Shown here: piece by piece, positions 53,598 to 62,028 of the stretch
How positions within the stretch are numbered: position 1 is the stretch's first letter
Layout: every line of letters begins with the position of its first letter
Made by a program: the position numbers and the translations under genes
Notes under the pieces: model-generated
The model's database searches: none
What the model saw: the letters and a program-made list of their open reading frames with translations, nothing else
Told to the model about the DNA's origin: nothing
Origin: Pseudorhodoferax sp047601025
GTDB taxonomy: Bacteria > Pseudomonadota > Gammaproteobacteria > Burkholderiales > Burkholderiaceae_C
DNA length: 64,000 bases
NCBI RefSeq assembly: GCF_047601025.1
Contig: NZ_JASGJZ010000001.1
Span: forward strand, 992,001-1,056,000
Reading direction: 5' to 3'

Positions 53598-53758
53598 GCG
53601 CGGCGCCTGCGCGGATGCGTGCTCCAGCGCATCCGGCCATGTCTGTCCAAACTTCTATCCTGTTAGTCCACGCGCGACAAACAGGACACACGAGCCGATA
53701 CCGGCGATGCACTCCGGCCTGAGACGCTGCGCTGCAGACGCTGTAGCCCTAGCGCGCG

Positions 53759-54805
53759 TCAGCTCGCGCGCGCCATCCGTCGCGGCCGAGGAATCACCGG
53801 CCCCGAAGAAGCCCGCACGACCAAGTCGGGGCGCAGGATGATCCGCTCGATCGGCCGCTCGGGCTCCTCCAAGCGGTCCATCAGCAGCTTGCCAGCCACA
53901 CGGCCGATGCTGTCTCTGCCGATGGACAGGGTGGTCAGCCCCGGTTGCCAAAGCGCGGACTCGGACACGTTATCCATGCCCACCACCGATACCTCTTGAC
54001 CAGGCTCAATGCCAATGCTCCGCAGTCCGAGCATGGCGCCAAAAGCGATCGTGTCGTTGAAACAAAGCAGTGCTGTGGGTGCATCGCGGCCCTGCATCAG
54101 GCGCACGGTCTCGCGGAACCCATCCTCGCGCGTGGCTGGAAATTCCAAGATCCAGTCGTCGTTGGACCTGATGCCCGCCTCTTGCAGTGCCGTGCGAAAG
54201 CCTTCATAGCGATCTTGGCCAGTTGACGTGAGTCTGGCGCGCCCGAGGTAGCCGATGCGTTCGTGGCCCAAGTCCAGCAGGTGCTTCGTCGCGATCTGTG
54301 CGCCCACCCGGTTGTCGTTCCCAACGTAGTCGCTTTCCACGCCCGCCACGTAGCGCGTCACTTGCACCACCGGCACCTTCCAGGCCAGCAGTTGCTCGAC
54401 GTGCTCCTTGGGCGTAGCGATGGCAGGGGTTAGCAAAACGCCTTCCACGCGGTACTGCCGCAGGGTTTGCAAGAAGTTGAGCTGCCGGGGGATCGACTCG
54501 GCGCAGTTGCCGAGGAAGAGAACGCGGCCTAACTCTTCAAGCGCTTCTTGAATGCCAGCGGTCACATCCGCGAAATAAGGGTTGACGAGGTTGCACATCG
54601 ACACCCCAACGATGCGCGAGGTAATGCCGCGCAGATTGCCAGCCGCCCGGTCGTACACGTAGCCGACCTCTTTCAGGACGGCACGGACCTTGGCCTTGGT
54701 GGCCTCGGCTACCAGAGGGCTGTTGTTCAGGACCATGGAGACGGTGCCGGTCGCCACCCCCGCGGCCTGGGCAACATCTTTCAGAGTGACTCGTTTCGTG
54801 GACAT
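53759..54805 (-). CDS. LacI-family transcriptional regulator
   Basis: A 348-residue LacI/GalR repressor. The N-terminal helix-turn-helix TLKDVAQAAGVATGTVSMVL (about 6-25) with hinge helix is followed by a periplasmic-binding-protein-like effector domain (VGVSMCNLVNPYFADVTAGI, CFNDTIAFGAMLGLRS). The DNA here is clearly less GC-rich than the rest of the window. It is divergent from the Bug/CoA-transferase cluster, and two identical palindromic operators lie between. It probably represses that cluster until a pathway substrate binds. ATG at 54805. Confidence 0.93.
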   Translation of the reverse strand: MSTKRVTLKDVAQAAGVATGTVSMVLNNSPLVAEATKAKVRAVLKEVGYVYDRAAGNLRGITSRIVGVSMCNLVNPYFADVTAGIQEALEELGRVLFLGNCAESIPRQLNFLQTLRQYRVEGVLLTPAIATPKEHVEQLLAWKVPVVQVTRYVAGVESDYVGNDNRVGAQIATKHLLDLGHERIGYLGRARLTSTGQDRYEGFRTALQEAGIRSNDDWILEFPATREDGFRETVRLMQGRDAPTALLCFNDTIAFGAMLGLRSIGIEPGQEVSVVGMDNVSESALWQPGLTTLSIGRDSIGRVAGKLLMDRLEEPERPIERIILRPDLVVRASSGPVIPRPRRMARAS

Positions 54806-54907
54806 GGGGATGTGCTGTTGCGACCCAGCATACCCGCTTCGAGAGTTGGAACAGGGCCGCCGCGGGTCGGTTGTCACATAAGGGTTATCCCTAGATCACA
54901 GCAAGAA

Positions 54908-54921
54908 TTGAATCGATTCAA
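54908..54921. promoter_or_regulatory. LacI-type operator 1
   Basis: TTGAATCGATTCAA, a perfect 14-bp palindrome with central CG, typical of LacI/GalR operators. Confidence 0.8.
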
Positions 54922-54937
54922 ATCCGTTTTGAGTCGT

Positions 54938-54951
54938 TTGAATCGATTCAA
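54938..54951. promoter_or_regulatory. LacI-type operator 2
   Basis: An identical copy of TTGAATCGATTCAA, starting 30 bases after operator 1 and about 37 bases before the ATG of the binding-protein gene. The pair lies on almost the same helical face. Confidence 0.8.
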
Positions 54952-54987
54952 TTCCATCAATTGCTTGTTTGCTCCAGGAGACTGTTC

Positions 54988-55947
54988 ATGAACCGTTCTG
55001 TGTTTGTCCGCGCTGCGCTTGGCGCCGTCGCTCTCGCCTTTGCCATGGACGGCGCGATGGCGAGCGACTACCCGAACCGGCCCATCGAGCTACTCGTGCC
55101 CTACGCCGTGGGCGGTGGAACCGATGCGGTGGGCCGCGCCTTCGCGGACGCTGCAGGCCGTTACCTGGCGAACGGCATGATCGTGGTGAACCGCCCGGGC
55201 GCAGCGGGTGCGATCGGTCACTCCGAAGGCGCGCGCGCCCCAGCCGATGGCTACAAGCTGACCATGGTCACGCCCGAGATCAACTTGGCCTACCTGCAAG
55301 GCATCGGCAAGGCGCGCCCGGCGGACTTCACCTTCATCGCCCGGCTGAACATTGACCCGATCGTCCTGATCGTGCCGGCGAACTCCCCGTTCAAGACGGT
55401 ACAGGACGTGCTGGCCAAGGCCAAAACCAAACCGGGAGAAGTTGCTCTGGCCAACTCCGGGAAGGGCGCGACCTATCACCTCGCCGCCGTGGCCCTGGAA
55501 GAGAAGACCGGCCTGTCGTTCAACAACATTCCCTATATCGGCGCTGGCCCCGAAATGACCGCGATCCTGGGCAACCAAGTCGAAGGCGGCTTCGCGACAA
55601 CGGGCGAGGCCGGCACTTACGTGAAGACGGGCAAATTCCGCCTGCTCGGCGTGATGGCCCCCGAACGTCTCAAAGAGTTCCCGGACGTGCCGACCTTCAA
55701 GGAACAAGGCGTGGACCTCCAGCTCGGCACCTGGCGCGCGCTGGCCGCTCCCAAGGGCACGCCGCCTGCCGTGATAGCCAAGCTCAAGGAGGTGGTCGCC
55801 AAGGTCGTGCAGGAACCGCGCTACCAGCAGTTCTTCACGCAGCAGTACCTCGGCATGGTCTACGAGGACGGCGACAAGTTGCCTGCGGAGCTGGAACGTG
55901 AGTTCAAGTTCTACAGCGACATCGTGACCAAGCTTCAGTTGAAGTGA
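54988..55947 (+). CDS. Bug/TctC-family periplasmic binding protein
   Basis: A 319-residue receptor. Signal peptide (VRAALGAVALAFAMDGAMA) then YPNRPIELLVPYAVGGGTDAVG, NRPGAAGAIGHSEGA, PADGYKLTMVTP and IPYIGAGPEMTAILGNQVEG, all Bug motifs. First gene of the LacI-controlled cluster, probably the high-affinity receptor for the acid degraded by it. RBS AGGAG. TctAB partners are not present in the window. A second Bug gene closes the cluster (62029). Confidence 0.93.
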   Translation: MNRSVFVRAALGAVALAFAMDGAMASDYPNRPIELLVPYAVGGGTDAVGRAFADAAGRYLANGMIVVNRPGAAGAIGHSEGARAPADGYKLTMVTPEINLAYLQGIGKARPADFTFIARLNIDPIVLIVPANSPFKTVQDVLAKAKTKPGEVALANSGKGATYHLAAVALEEKTGLSFNNIPYIGAGPEMTAILGNQVEGGFATTGEAGTYVKTGKFRLLGVMAPERLKEFPDVPTFKEQGVDLQLGTWRALAAPKGTPPAVIAKLKEVVAKVVQEPRYQQFFTQQYLGMVYEDGDKLPAELEREFKFYSDIVTKLQLK

Positions 55948-55956
55948 GATTTTGAG

Positions 55957-57474
55957 ATGCGCGACAAGACGATGACGGCCGCCGAGGCAGCGGCCCTAAT
56001 TTCCAACGGTGCCACTGTGGCCGTCACGGGCTCGGGCGGCGGCCTGGTGGAGCCGGATGCGGTGTTCGAAGCGGTCGAGCGGCGCTTTTGCAATGGCGAG
56101 GGCGCTGCAGGCCTGACGCTGGTCCACTCGCTGGGCCTCGGCGATCGCAACAAACGCGGCTCCAACCGCTTTGCCCACGACGGCATGGTGCGCCGCGTGG
56201 TCGGTGGTCACTGGACCTGGTCGCCGCGCATGCAGGCGCTGGCCAAGGACAACCGTATCGAGGCCTACTCGCTGCCCGGCGGGGTCATCACCCACCTGTT
56301 GCGTGAAATCGGCGCCGGCCGTCCTGGCCTGATCACCCATGTGGGCCTGGGCACCTTCGTGGACCCACGGCTGGGCGGCGGACGCATGAACGCCGCCGCC
56401 AAGGACGACGTGGTCGAACTGCTTCAGCTCGATGGCAAGGAGTACCTGCGTTACAAGCCGTTCAAGGTGGACGTGGCCATCATCCGCGGCACCTATGCCG
56501 ACACGGCCGGCAACATCTCGCTGGAGGAAGAGCCGGCCGATCTGGACGGCTATGCCGTGGCGCTTGCCGCCCACAACAGCGGCGGCAAGGTCATCGCCCA
56601 AGTGCGCGAGGTCGTGCCTGCGGGCAAGCTCACCCCCCGCAGCGTCGCCATCCCAGGGGCGCTGGTGGATGCCGTGGTCGTGGTGCCCGAGCAGATGCAG
56701 ACCTACCGGGGCAACTTCGACCCTTCGCTGATCGGCCATGATGGTGAATTCGACCGTCCTGCAGCTTCCACCGACCCGCTCAAGCGCATCATCGCGCGCC
56801 GCGCAGCCCAGGAACTGCATCCTGGCGACAGCCTGAACTTCGGCTTCGGCGCCTCGGCTCTCGTCGCCTCGCTGATCGCAGAGAGAGGCGCCCAGGCCGA
56901 CTACTGGATGACCATCGAGCAGGGCATCCACGGCGGCCACATGATCGACGACGACCTGTTCGGAATGGCCCACCATCCTTCGGTCATCATCGATTCGCCC
57001 TCACAGTTCGACTTCTATAGCGGCGGCGGCCTGGACATGACGTTTCTGGGCATGGCCGAGATGGACGGCGACGGCAACGTCAACGTGTCCAAGCTCAACG
57101 GCAATGTCAACGGCCCCGGCGGCTTCATCGACATCTCCCAGAACGCCAAGACCGTGGTGTTCTGCGGCACCTTCGACGCCAAGGGCAACCAGGTGAAGGT
57201 GGAGGGCGGCAAGGTCCACGTCCAACAACAGGGCCGCATCCGCAAGCTGGTCAAGGCCGTGGACCATGTGACGTTCAGCGGCAAACAGGCGCTGCAACGC
57301 GGCCAGCGCGTCCTATACGTGACCGAGCGCGCAACCTTCGAACTGACGCTCGAAGGCGTGCAGTTGATCGAACTGGCACCAGGCGTCGACCTGCAACGCG
57401 ACGTGCTGACACAAATGGACTTCGCGCCAGTCGTGCGCAACGTGGGCAGCTATGCCAAGGAAGTGATGCAATGA
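55957..57474 (+). CDS. Acyl-CoA:acetate/3-ketoacid CoA-transferase (fused alpha-beta)
   Basis: A 505-residue class I CoA-transferase with both halves fused, like YdiF or propionate CoA-transferase. The N-terminal half has GATVAVTGSGGGLVEPDAV (the glycine-rich loop), and the C-terminal half holds the catalytic Glu321 in TIEQGIHGG. Its predicted job is to activate the imported carboxylic acid by CoA exchange. It follows the Bug gene by 9 bases and overlaps the enoyl-CoA hydratase by 4, so this is a clear operon. Confidence 0.93.
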   Translation: MRDKTMTAAEAAALISNGATVAVTGSGGGLVEPDAVFEAVERRFCNGEGAAGLTLVHSLGLGDRNKRGSNRFAHDGMVRRVVGGHWTWSPRMQALAKDNRIEAYSLPGGVITHLLREIGAGRPGLITHVGLGTFVDPRLGGGRMNAAAKDDVVELLQLDGKEYLRYKPFKVDVAIIRGTYADTAGNISLEEEPADLDGYAVALAAHNSGGKVIAQVREVVPAGKLTPRSVAIPGALVDAVVVVPEQMQTYRGNFDPSLIGHDGEFDRPAASTDPLKRIIARRAAQELHPGDSLNFGFGASALVASLIAERGAQADYWMTIEQGIHGGHMIDDDLFGMAHHPSVIIDSPSQFDFYSGGGLDMTFLGMAEMDGDGNVNVSKLNGNVNGPGGFIDISQNAKTVVFCGTFDAKGNQVKVEGGKVHVQQQGRIRKLVKAVDHVTFSGKQALQRGQRVLYVTERATFELTLEGVQLIELAPGVDLQRDVLTQMDFAPVVRNVGSYAKEVMQ

Positions 57475-58241
57475 ACGACAACATTCTCAGCGTGGAAAAC
57501 CGTGGGACGGTTCGCGTCCTCACGATGACCGGCGTGCCGCGCCGCGGCAACCCCATGTCGCCCGAACTCAGCCGGGCTTTGCTCGATGCACTGGCCCAAG
57601 CCATGGCCGACACCAACGTGCGATGCGTGGTCCTAGCCGGAACGCCGACCCACTTTTGCGTAGGTGCCGACCTGGTCGACGTTGCCAAGCTGCAAGGCGT
57701 GCAGGCCATCCTGGATGGCTGGCTCGACGACCTGGACCAGATCCGCAAGATGTCCAAGCCCATCATCGCCGCCGTGCGCGGCTACGCGGTGGGCGGTGGC
57801 TTCGAGCTGGCTTTGTACTGCGACCTGATCGTAGCGGCCGAAGACGCCAAGTTCGCACTGCCGGAGACCGGCATCGGTGTCATCGCTGGCCAGGGCGGCA
57901 GCCAACGCTTGATCGGCCTGGCCGGCCGGGCCGTTGCGGCTGACCTGATCCTCACGGGCCGCGAACTGTCGGGGCTGGAGGCCAAGGGCTACGGCATCGC
58001 CGCGCGCGCCGTGCCTGCAGCCGATGTGGTCGACACGGCCGTTGCGATGGCCGAAGCGGTCGCGCAACGCAGCGCGCCGGCCGTGGCCTTCGCGCGCGAA
58101 GTGATCTACGAGGCCACGGAAGCTCCCATACGACAGTCGCTGCGCATCGAACGCTTGCTGGCGGCAGTGGTGCTGGATACGAGCGAAGCCAAAACGCGCA
58201 TCGGCAATTTCCTGGAACGCCGCAAGGCGCCCAAGGCTTGA
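57471..58241 (+). CDS. Enoyl-CoA hydratase/isomerase family protein
   Basis: A 256-residue crotonase. Glu112 (YAVGGGFELAL) and Glu132 (ALPETGIGVIAGQGG) sit 20 residues apart like the catalytic pair Glu144/Glu164 of rat hydratase. The oxyanion-hole segment FCVGADL replaces the usual F-x-A-G-A-D-x. The enzyme should hydrate or ring-open a CoA-thioester made by the preceding transferase. ATG overlaps the stop of the upstream gene. Confidence 0.93.
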   Translation: MNDNILSVENRGTVRVLTMTGVPRRGNPMSPELSRALLDALAQAMADTNVRCVVLAGTPTHFCVGADLVDVAKLQGVQAILDGWLDDLDQIRKMSKPIIAAVRGYAVGGGFELALYCDLIVAAEDAKFALPETGIGVIAGQGGSQRLIGLAGRAVAADLILTGRELSGLEAKGYGIAARAVPAADVVDTAVAMAEAVAQRSAPAVAFAREVIYEATEAPIRQSLRIERLLAAVVLDTSEAKTRIGNFLERRKAPKA

Positions 58242-58251
58242 GGACACTGCA

Positions 58252-59055
58252 GTGAAGCTCGAACAACTTGACGGATCAACGCTGCTGTACGGAATCGTGG
58301 GCGACCCGATCACTGCGGCGCGTTCGCCCGAAGTGTTCAACACCATGTTCGCGCAGAAGGGCATCAACGCTGTGCTTGTGCCTTTGCATGTGGGGCAGGG
58401 CGACCTCGAGACGGCCTGGGCCGGCCTGTCAATGCTGCGCAACCTGCGCGGCTTGGTGATCACGATGCCGCACAAAACGCGCGTGCTGCCGCTGATGTCT
58501 CGCATCGGCGAAGCGGGCCAACTGGTGGGCGCGGTCAACGCCGCCCGTCGCGAACCCGACGGAAGCTGGCATGGCGACATGTTCGACGGCATCGGCTTTG
58601 TCGCTGGCCTGCGTGCACAGGGCCACGAGCCGGCAGGCTGGAACGTGCGGCTGTGGGGCGTCGGCGGCGCGGGCAGCGCGATCGCGCTAGCCCTGGCGCA
58701 GGCCGGCGTGGCCGGCCTGGTTTTGCACGACCGCGACGTGCTGCGCCGCGACCGGCTGTGCCGGCAGTTGCAGCAGGCCTTCCCTCATGTCGACATCAGC
58801 ACGGGTGCACATCACTTCAAGGTGGATGCCGTCATCAACGCCACGCCTCTAGGCATGCAGGCCACGGACCCGCTGCCGTTCGACCCCGCCGAACTGCCGC
58901 GCGAGACGCTGGTGGTGGACGTGGTCACGAAGCCGGAGATCACGCCGCTGCTGCAACGCGCGATGGACACCGGCCATGCGGCTCACGCCGGCAAACACAT
59001 GCACCTGGGGCAGGCACGCTGCGTCGCCAGGTTCTTCGGCTACGAACTGGACTGA
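58252..59055 (+). CDS. Shikimate dehydrogenase-like oxidoreductase (paralogue 2)
   Basis: A 267-residue AroE-fold protein with Lys75 (TMPHK), Asn96 and Asp112, and a GVGGAGSAIALALAQAG nucleotide motif. As in the copy at 41025, the AroE signature has changed: GDPITAARSP lacks the first shikimate-binding Ser, and GDMFDGIGF replaces NTDGxGF. It likely oxidises a cyclic hydroxy-acid or polyol other than shikimate. 10 bases after the hydratase gene. Confidence 0.85.
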   Translation: MKLEQLDGSTLLYGIVGDPITAARSPEVFNTMFAQKGINAVLVPLHVGQGDLETAWAGLSMLRNLRGLVITMPHKTRVLPLMSRIGEAGQLVGAVNAARREPDGSWHGDMFDGIGFVAGLRAQGHEPAGWNVRLWGVGGAGSAIALALAQAGVAGLVLHDRDVLRRDRLCRQLQQAFPHVDISTGAHHFKVDAVINATPLGMQATDPLPFDPAELPRETLVVDVVTKPEITPLLQRAMDTGHAAHAGKHMHLGQARCVARFFGYELD

Positions 59056-59120
59056 GCGCCCGCGCTGCATCGTTCAACACATCGCGCACGCATTGGCGGG
59101 CGCATTCCCAAGGAACCATC

Positions 59121-60302
59121 ATGTCTCTGACCATCACGCTTCCGACCCTGCAAGGCACGCAGGCCTATACGCTCTCCGGCAAGCAGCCCGTGCGGCCGCC
59201 GGCAGGTGTGAAGTTCAACCGCATCGCCTACTCGGCCGCCCACGTCGTCGCCGATCCGCTTGCCGCCCATGACCCCTGGATCACGTCCGCCATCGACTGG
59301 GACTCGACCATCGCTTACCGCCAATACCTGTGGTCGCTGGGCCTGGGCGTGGCGGAGGCCATGGACACGGCCCAGCGCGGCATGGGCATGGACTGGCCGA
59401 CCTCGCTGGAGTTGATCCGCCGTTCGCTGGACGCGGCCAAGGACCATCCGGGCGCTTTCGTGGCATCGGGCTGCGGCACCGACCACCTGGACATCGACGC
59501 GGTCAAGACCGTGGACGACGTGGTCCGCGGCTATGACGAACAGATGGCAGCCATCGAAAAGCTCGGTGGCAAGCTCATCATCATGGCCAGCCGCGCGCTG
59601 GCCCGAGTGGCCAAGAGCCCGGCCGACTACGAGCGGGTCTACAGCCACGTGCTGACCCAGGCCAGTCAGCCCGTCGTGTTGCACTGGCTGGGTGAGATGT
59701 TCGATCCGGCGCTGGCCGGCTATTGGGGCACCCAGGACGTGGATGTCGCGATGGACACCGCGCTGGGGGTCATCGCTGCCAATCCGTCCAAAGTGGACGG
59801 CATCAAGATCTCGCTGCTCGACAAGGACAAGGAAGTCGCCATGCGCCGGCGCCTGCCCGCTGGCGTGCGCATGTACACAGGCGACGACTTCAACTATGCG
59901 GAACTGATCGCGGGCGACGGCTGGGGCAGCAATCCGCTGCACGGCAAGAGCGATGCGCTGCTGGGCATCTTCGACGCCATCGCGCCGGCCGCCAGTGCAG
60001 CTCTGGGCGAGTTGGCCCAGGGCAACATGGAGCGCTTCCACGCCATCCTGGGTCCCACGGTGCCGCTGTCGCGCCACATCTTCGCGGCACCCACGCGCTT
60101 CTACAAGACCGGTGTGGTGTTCATGGCTTGGCTCAACGGCCACCAAAGCCATTTCAGCATGGTGGGCGGCCAGCAGAGCACGCGCAGCGCTCAGCACTTC
60201 GCCGAACTGTTCCGGCTGGCCGATGCAGCGAACCTGCTCGAGAAACCCGAGCTGGCCATTCAGCGCATGCGTACCCTGATGGCGCTGTACGGAGTCCAGT
60301 GA
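59121..60302 (+). CDS. DUF993 family protein (dihydrodipicolinate-synthase-like TIM barrel)
   Basis: A 393-residue protein of the DUF993 family, related to DapA/aldolase class I TIM barrels. Recognisable segments are SGCGTDHLDIDAVKTVDDVV, VVLHWLGEMFDPALAGYWG, KVDGIKISLLDKDKE (with the Lys that could be the Schiff-base residue by analogy to DapA) and YTGDDFNYAELIAGDG. No biochemical role is firmly known to me. It ends on the first base of the next gene. RBS AAGGAA before the ATG at 59121. Confidence 0.82.
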   Translation: MSLTITLPTLQGTQAYTLSGKQPVRPPAGVKFNRIAYSAAHVVADPLAAHDPWITSAIDWDSTIAYRQYLWSLGLGVAEAMDTAQRGMGMDWPTSLELIRRSLDAAKDHPGAFVASGCGTDHLDIDAVKTVDDVVRGYDEQMAAIEKLGGKLIIMASRALARVAKSPADYERVYSHVLTQASQPVVLHWLGEMFDPALAGYWGTQDVDVAMDTALGVIAANPSKVDGIKISLLDKDKEVAMRRRLPAGVRMYTGDDFNYAELIAGDGWGSNPLHGKSDALLGIFDAIAPAASAALGELAQGNMERFHAILGPTVPLSRHIFAAPTRFYKTGVVFMAWLNGHQSHFSMVGGQQSTRSAQHFAELFRLADAANLLEKPELAIQRMRTLMALYGVQ

Positions 60303-61177
60303 TGCGCGACTTTTCCGCAGACCACCGCTGGCTGTCGATCAACACAGCCACGGTTCGCAAGAGTCTGGGCAAAGACCTGCCGCTGCCTGCCATCCTCGAT
60401 GCCTGCGCGGCGCGCGGCATCCGCGCCGTGTCACCGTGGCGCGACCAGGTGCAGGCCGCCGGGCTCAGCAAGGTGGCTCAGCGCGTGCGCGCACACAGCC
60501 TGGAGTTGTCCGGCTACTGCCGTGGAGGCATGTTCCCCGCGACCGATGCCGGAGGGCTGCAAGCAGCTCTGGACGACAACCGCCGTGCCGTGGACGAGGC
60601 GGCCGAACTCAAGGCACCGTGTCTGGTCCTGGTGGTCGGCTCCCTGCCGGGCGCCTTGCAGGGCAAGGCGGCATTCAATGACATCGCAGTGGCCCGCACC
60701 CAAGTGCGTGACGGCATCGCCGAACTGCTGGAGCATGCGCGCAAGGCTGGCGTGCCGCTGGCCATCGAGCCACTGCACCCGATGTACGCCGCCGACCGGT
60801 CCTGCATCAACACGCTGGAACACGCGCTGGACCTGTGCGACGAGCTGGATCCAGGGCGCAGCGGCGCCCTGGGTGTCGCGCTGGACGTGTACCACGTGTG
60901 GTGGGACCCCAAGCTGGAACAGCAGATCGCGCGCGCCGGCAAGGAGCGCCTGCTGGCCTTTCACGTCTGCGACTGGCTGACCCCGACAACCGACATGCTC
61001 AACGACCGCGGAATGATGGGCGATGGCGTGATCGACATTCCCAGGATCCGCGGCTGGGTCGAAGCCCAGGGCTTCGCCGGCCATTCCGAGGTGGAGATCT
61101 TCTCGAATCGCTGGTGGCAGAGGGACCACGGCACGGTGCTGGACCTGTGCATCGAACGCCACCGCAGCGTGGTCTAG
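60302..61177 (+). CDS. Sugar phosphate isomerase/epimerase-like TIM barrel (AP endonuclease 2 family)
   Basis: A 291-residue xylose-isomerase-like TIM barrel. Probable metal ligands: Glu in LAIEPLHPMYAAD, Asp in GVALDVYHVWWDP, His in LLAFHVCDW and Glu in SEVEIFS, the usual four-ligand pattern. Members isomerise or epimerise sugars or act as dehydratases of cyclic polyols (IolE/IolI, quinate-type dehydroshikimate dehydratase). It shares a base with the DUF993 stop. Confidence 0.86.
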   Translation: MRDFSADHRWLSINTATVRKSLGKDLPLPAILDACAARGIRAVSPWRDQVQAAGLSKVAQRVRAHSLELSGYCRGGMFPATDAGGLQAALDDNRRAVDEAAELKAPCLVLVVGSLPGALQGKAAFNDIAVARTQVRDGIAELLEHARKAGVPLAIEPLHPMYAADRSCINTLEHALDLCDELDPGRSGALGVALDVYHVWWDPKLEQQIARAGKERLLAFHVCDWLTPTTDMLNDRGMMGDGVIDIPRIRGWVEAQGFAGHSEVEIFSNRWWQRDHGTVLDLCIERHRSVV

Positions 61178-61210
61178 AACGGCGTGAAAACGCCAACAAG
61201 GAGATTGGAA

Positions 61211-61999
61211 ATGAATGCAGCAGCTTCTGGCGACAAGGTGCGCCGGGCCTTCGTGACGGGTGGCCGCCGTGGCATTGGCCGTGGCATCGCCTACGCGCTT
61301 GCGCAAGGAGGCTTCGATGTCGTCATCGGCGACCTGACGCGCGACGCCGACGCGGAGGAAACGCTCCAGGGTATTGCCGAGCGCGGCACACGCGGAGCCT
61401 TCGTGACTTGCGACGTGGCCGACATCAACGAGCACCAAGCCGTGATCGACCGCGTCGAAGATGCGATCGGCCCTCTGGACTGCCTGGTCAACAACGCAGG
61501 CATCAGCGTGGCCAAGCGCGGTGACCTCCTGGAAACCACGCCGGAAAGCTTCGACCAGCTGATGTGGGTGAACCTTAAGGGACCGTTCTTCCTGACGCAG
61601 AAGGTCGCCTCGCGATTCCTCGAACGCCGGGCCGATGGCTGCTACCGCTGCATCGTCAACGTATCGTCAGCCAATGCCTATGCGGCTTCGCCGAACCGTG
61701 GCGAATACTGCCTGTCCAAGTCGGCAGTCAGCATGGCGACCAAGCTGTTCGCAGCACGCCTGGGCGAGGCGGGCATCGGCGTGTTCGAAGTACGTCCGGG
61801 GGTGATCCGCACCAACATGACCGCAGTCGCCGCCGCCGATTACGACAAGCGAATCGCGGCAGGCCTGACCCCGATCCCGCGATGGGGAGAAGTGCAAGAC
61901 GTGGGTCGCGCCGTGGCGGCCCTGGCCAGCGGCGCCTTCGGGTTCAGCACCGGCGATGCCATCCATGTGGACGGCGGGCTGCACATCCCGCGCCTGTGA
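61211..61999 (+). CDS. Short-chain dehydrogenase/reductase
   Basis: A 262-residue SDR. TGGRRGIGRG is the cofactor motif, NNAGIS follows, and Ser in VNVSSANAY with Tyr-x3-Lys in YCLSK forms the catalytic set. The C-terminal GDAIHVDGG is a classical SDR feature. ATG at 61211 is preferred because AAGGAG lies 8 bases upstream; a GTG at 61184 is possible but lacks this. An NAD(P)-dependent oxidoreductase in the same catabolic operon. Confidence 0.93.
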   Translation: MNAAASGDKVRRAFVTGGRRGIGRGIAYALAQGGFDVVIGDLTRDADAEETLQGIAERGTRGAFVTCDVADINEHQAVIDRVEDAIGPLDCLVNNAGISVAKRGDLLETTPESFDQLMWVNLKGPFFLTQKVASRFLERRADGCYRCIVNVSSANAYAASPNRGEYCLSKSAVSMATKLFAARLGEAGIGVFEVRPGVIRTNMTAVAAADYDKRIAAGLTPIPRWGEVQDVGRAVAALASGAFGFSTGDAIHVDGGLHIPRL

Positions 62000-62028
62000 C
62001 TTTCCAACACACCTTGACGAGGACAGAC

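Noticed and set aside
53614..53700. Short inverted repeats after DUF2721 (GGATGCG/CGCATCC and CCTGTT/AACAGG) as attachment sites of the acquired cluster
   Set aside because: No matching copy was seen at the other border near uvrA, and no integrase is present.
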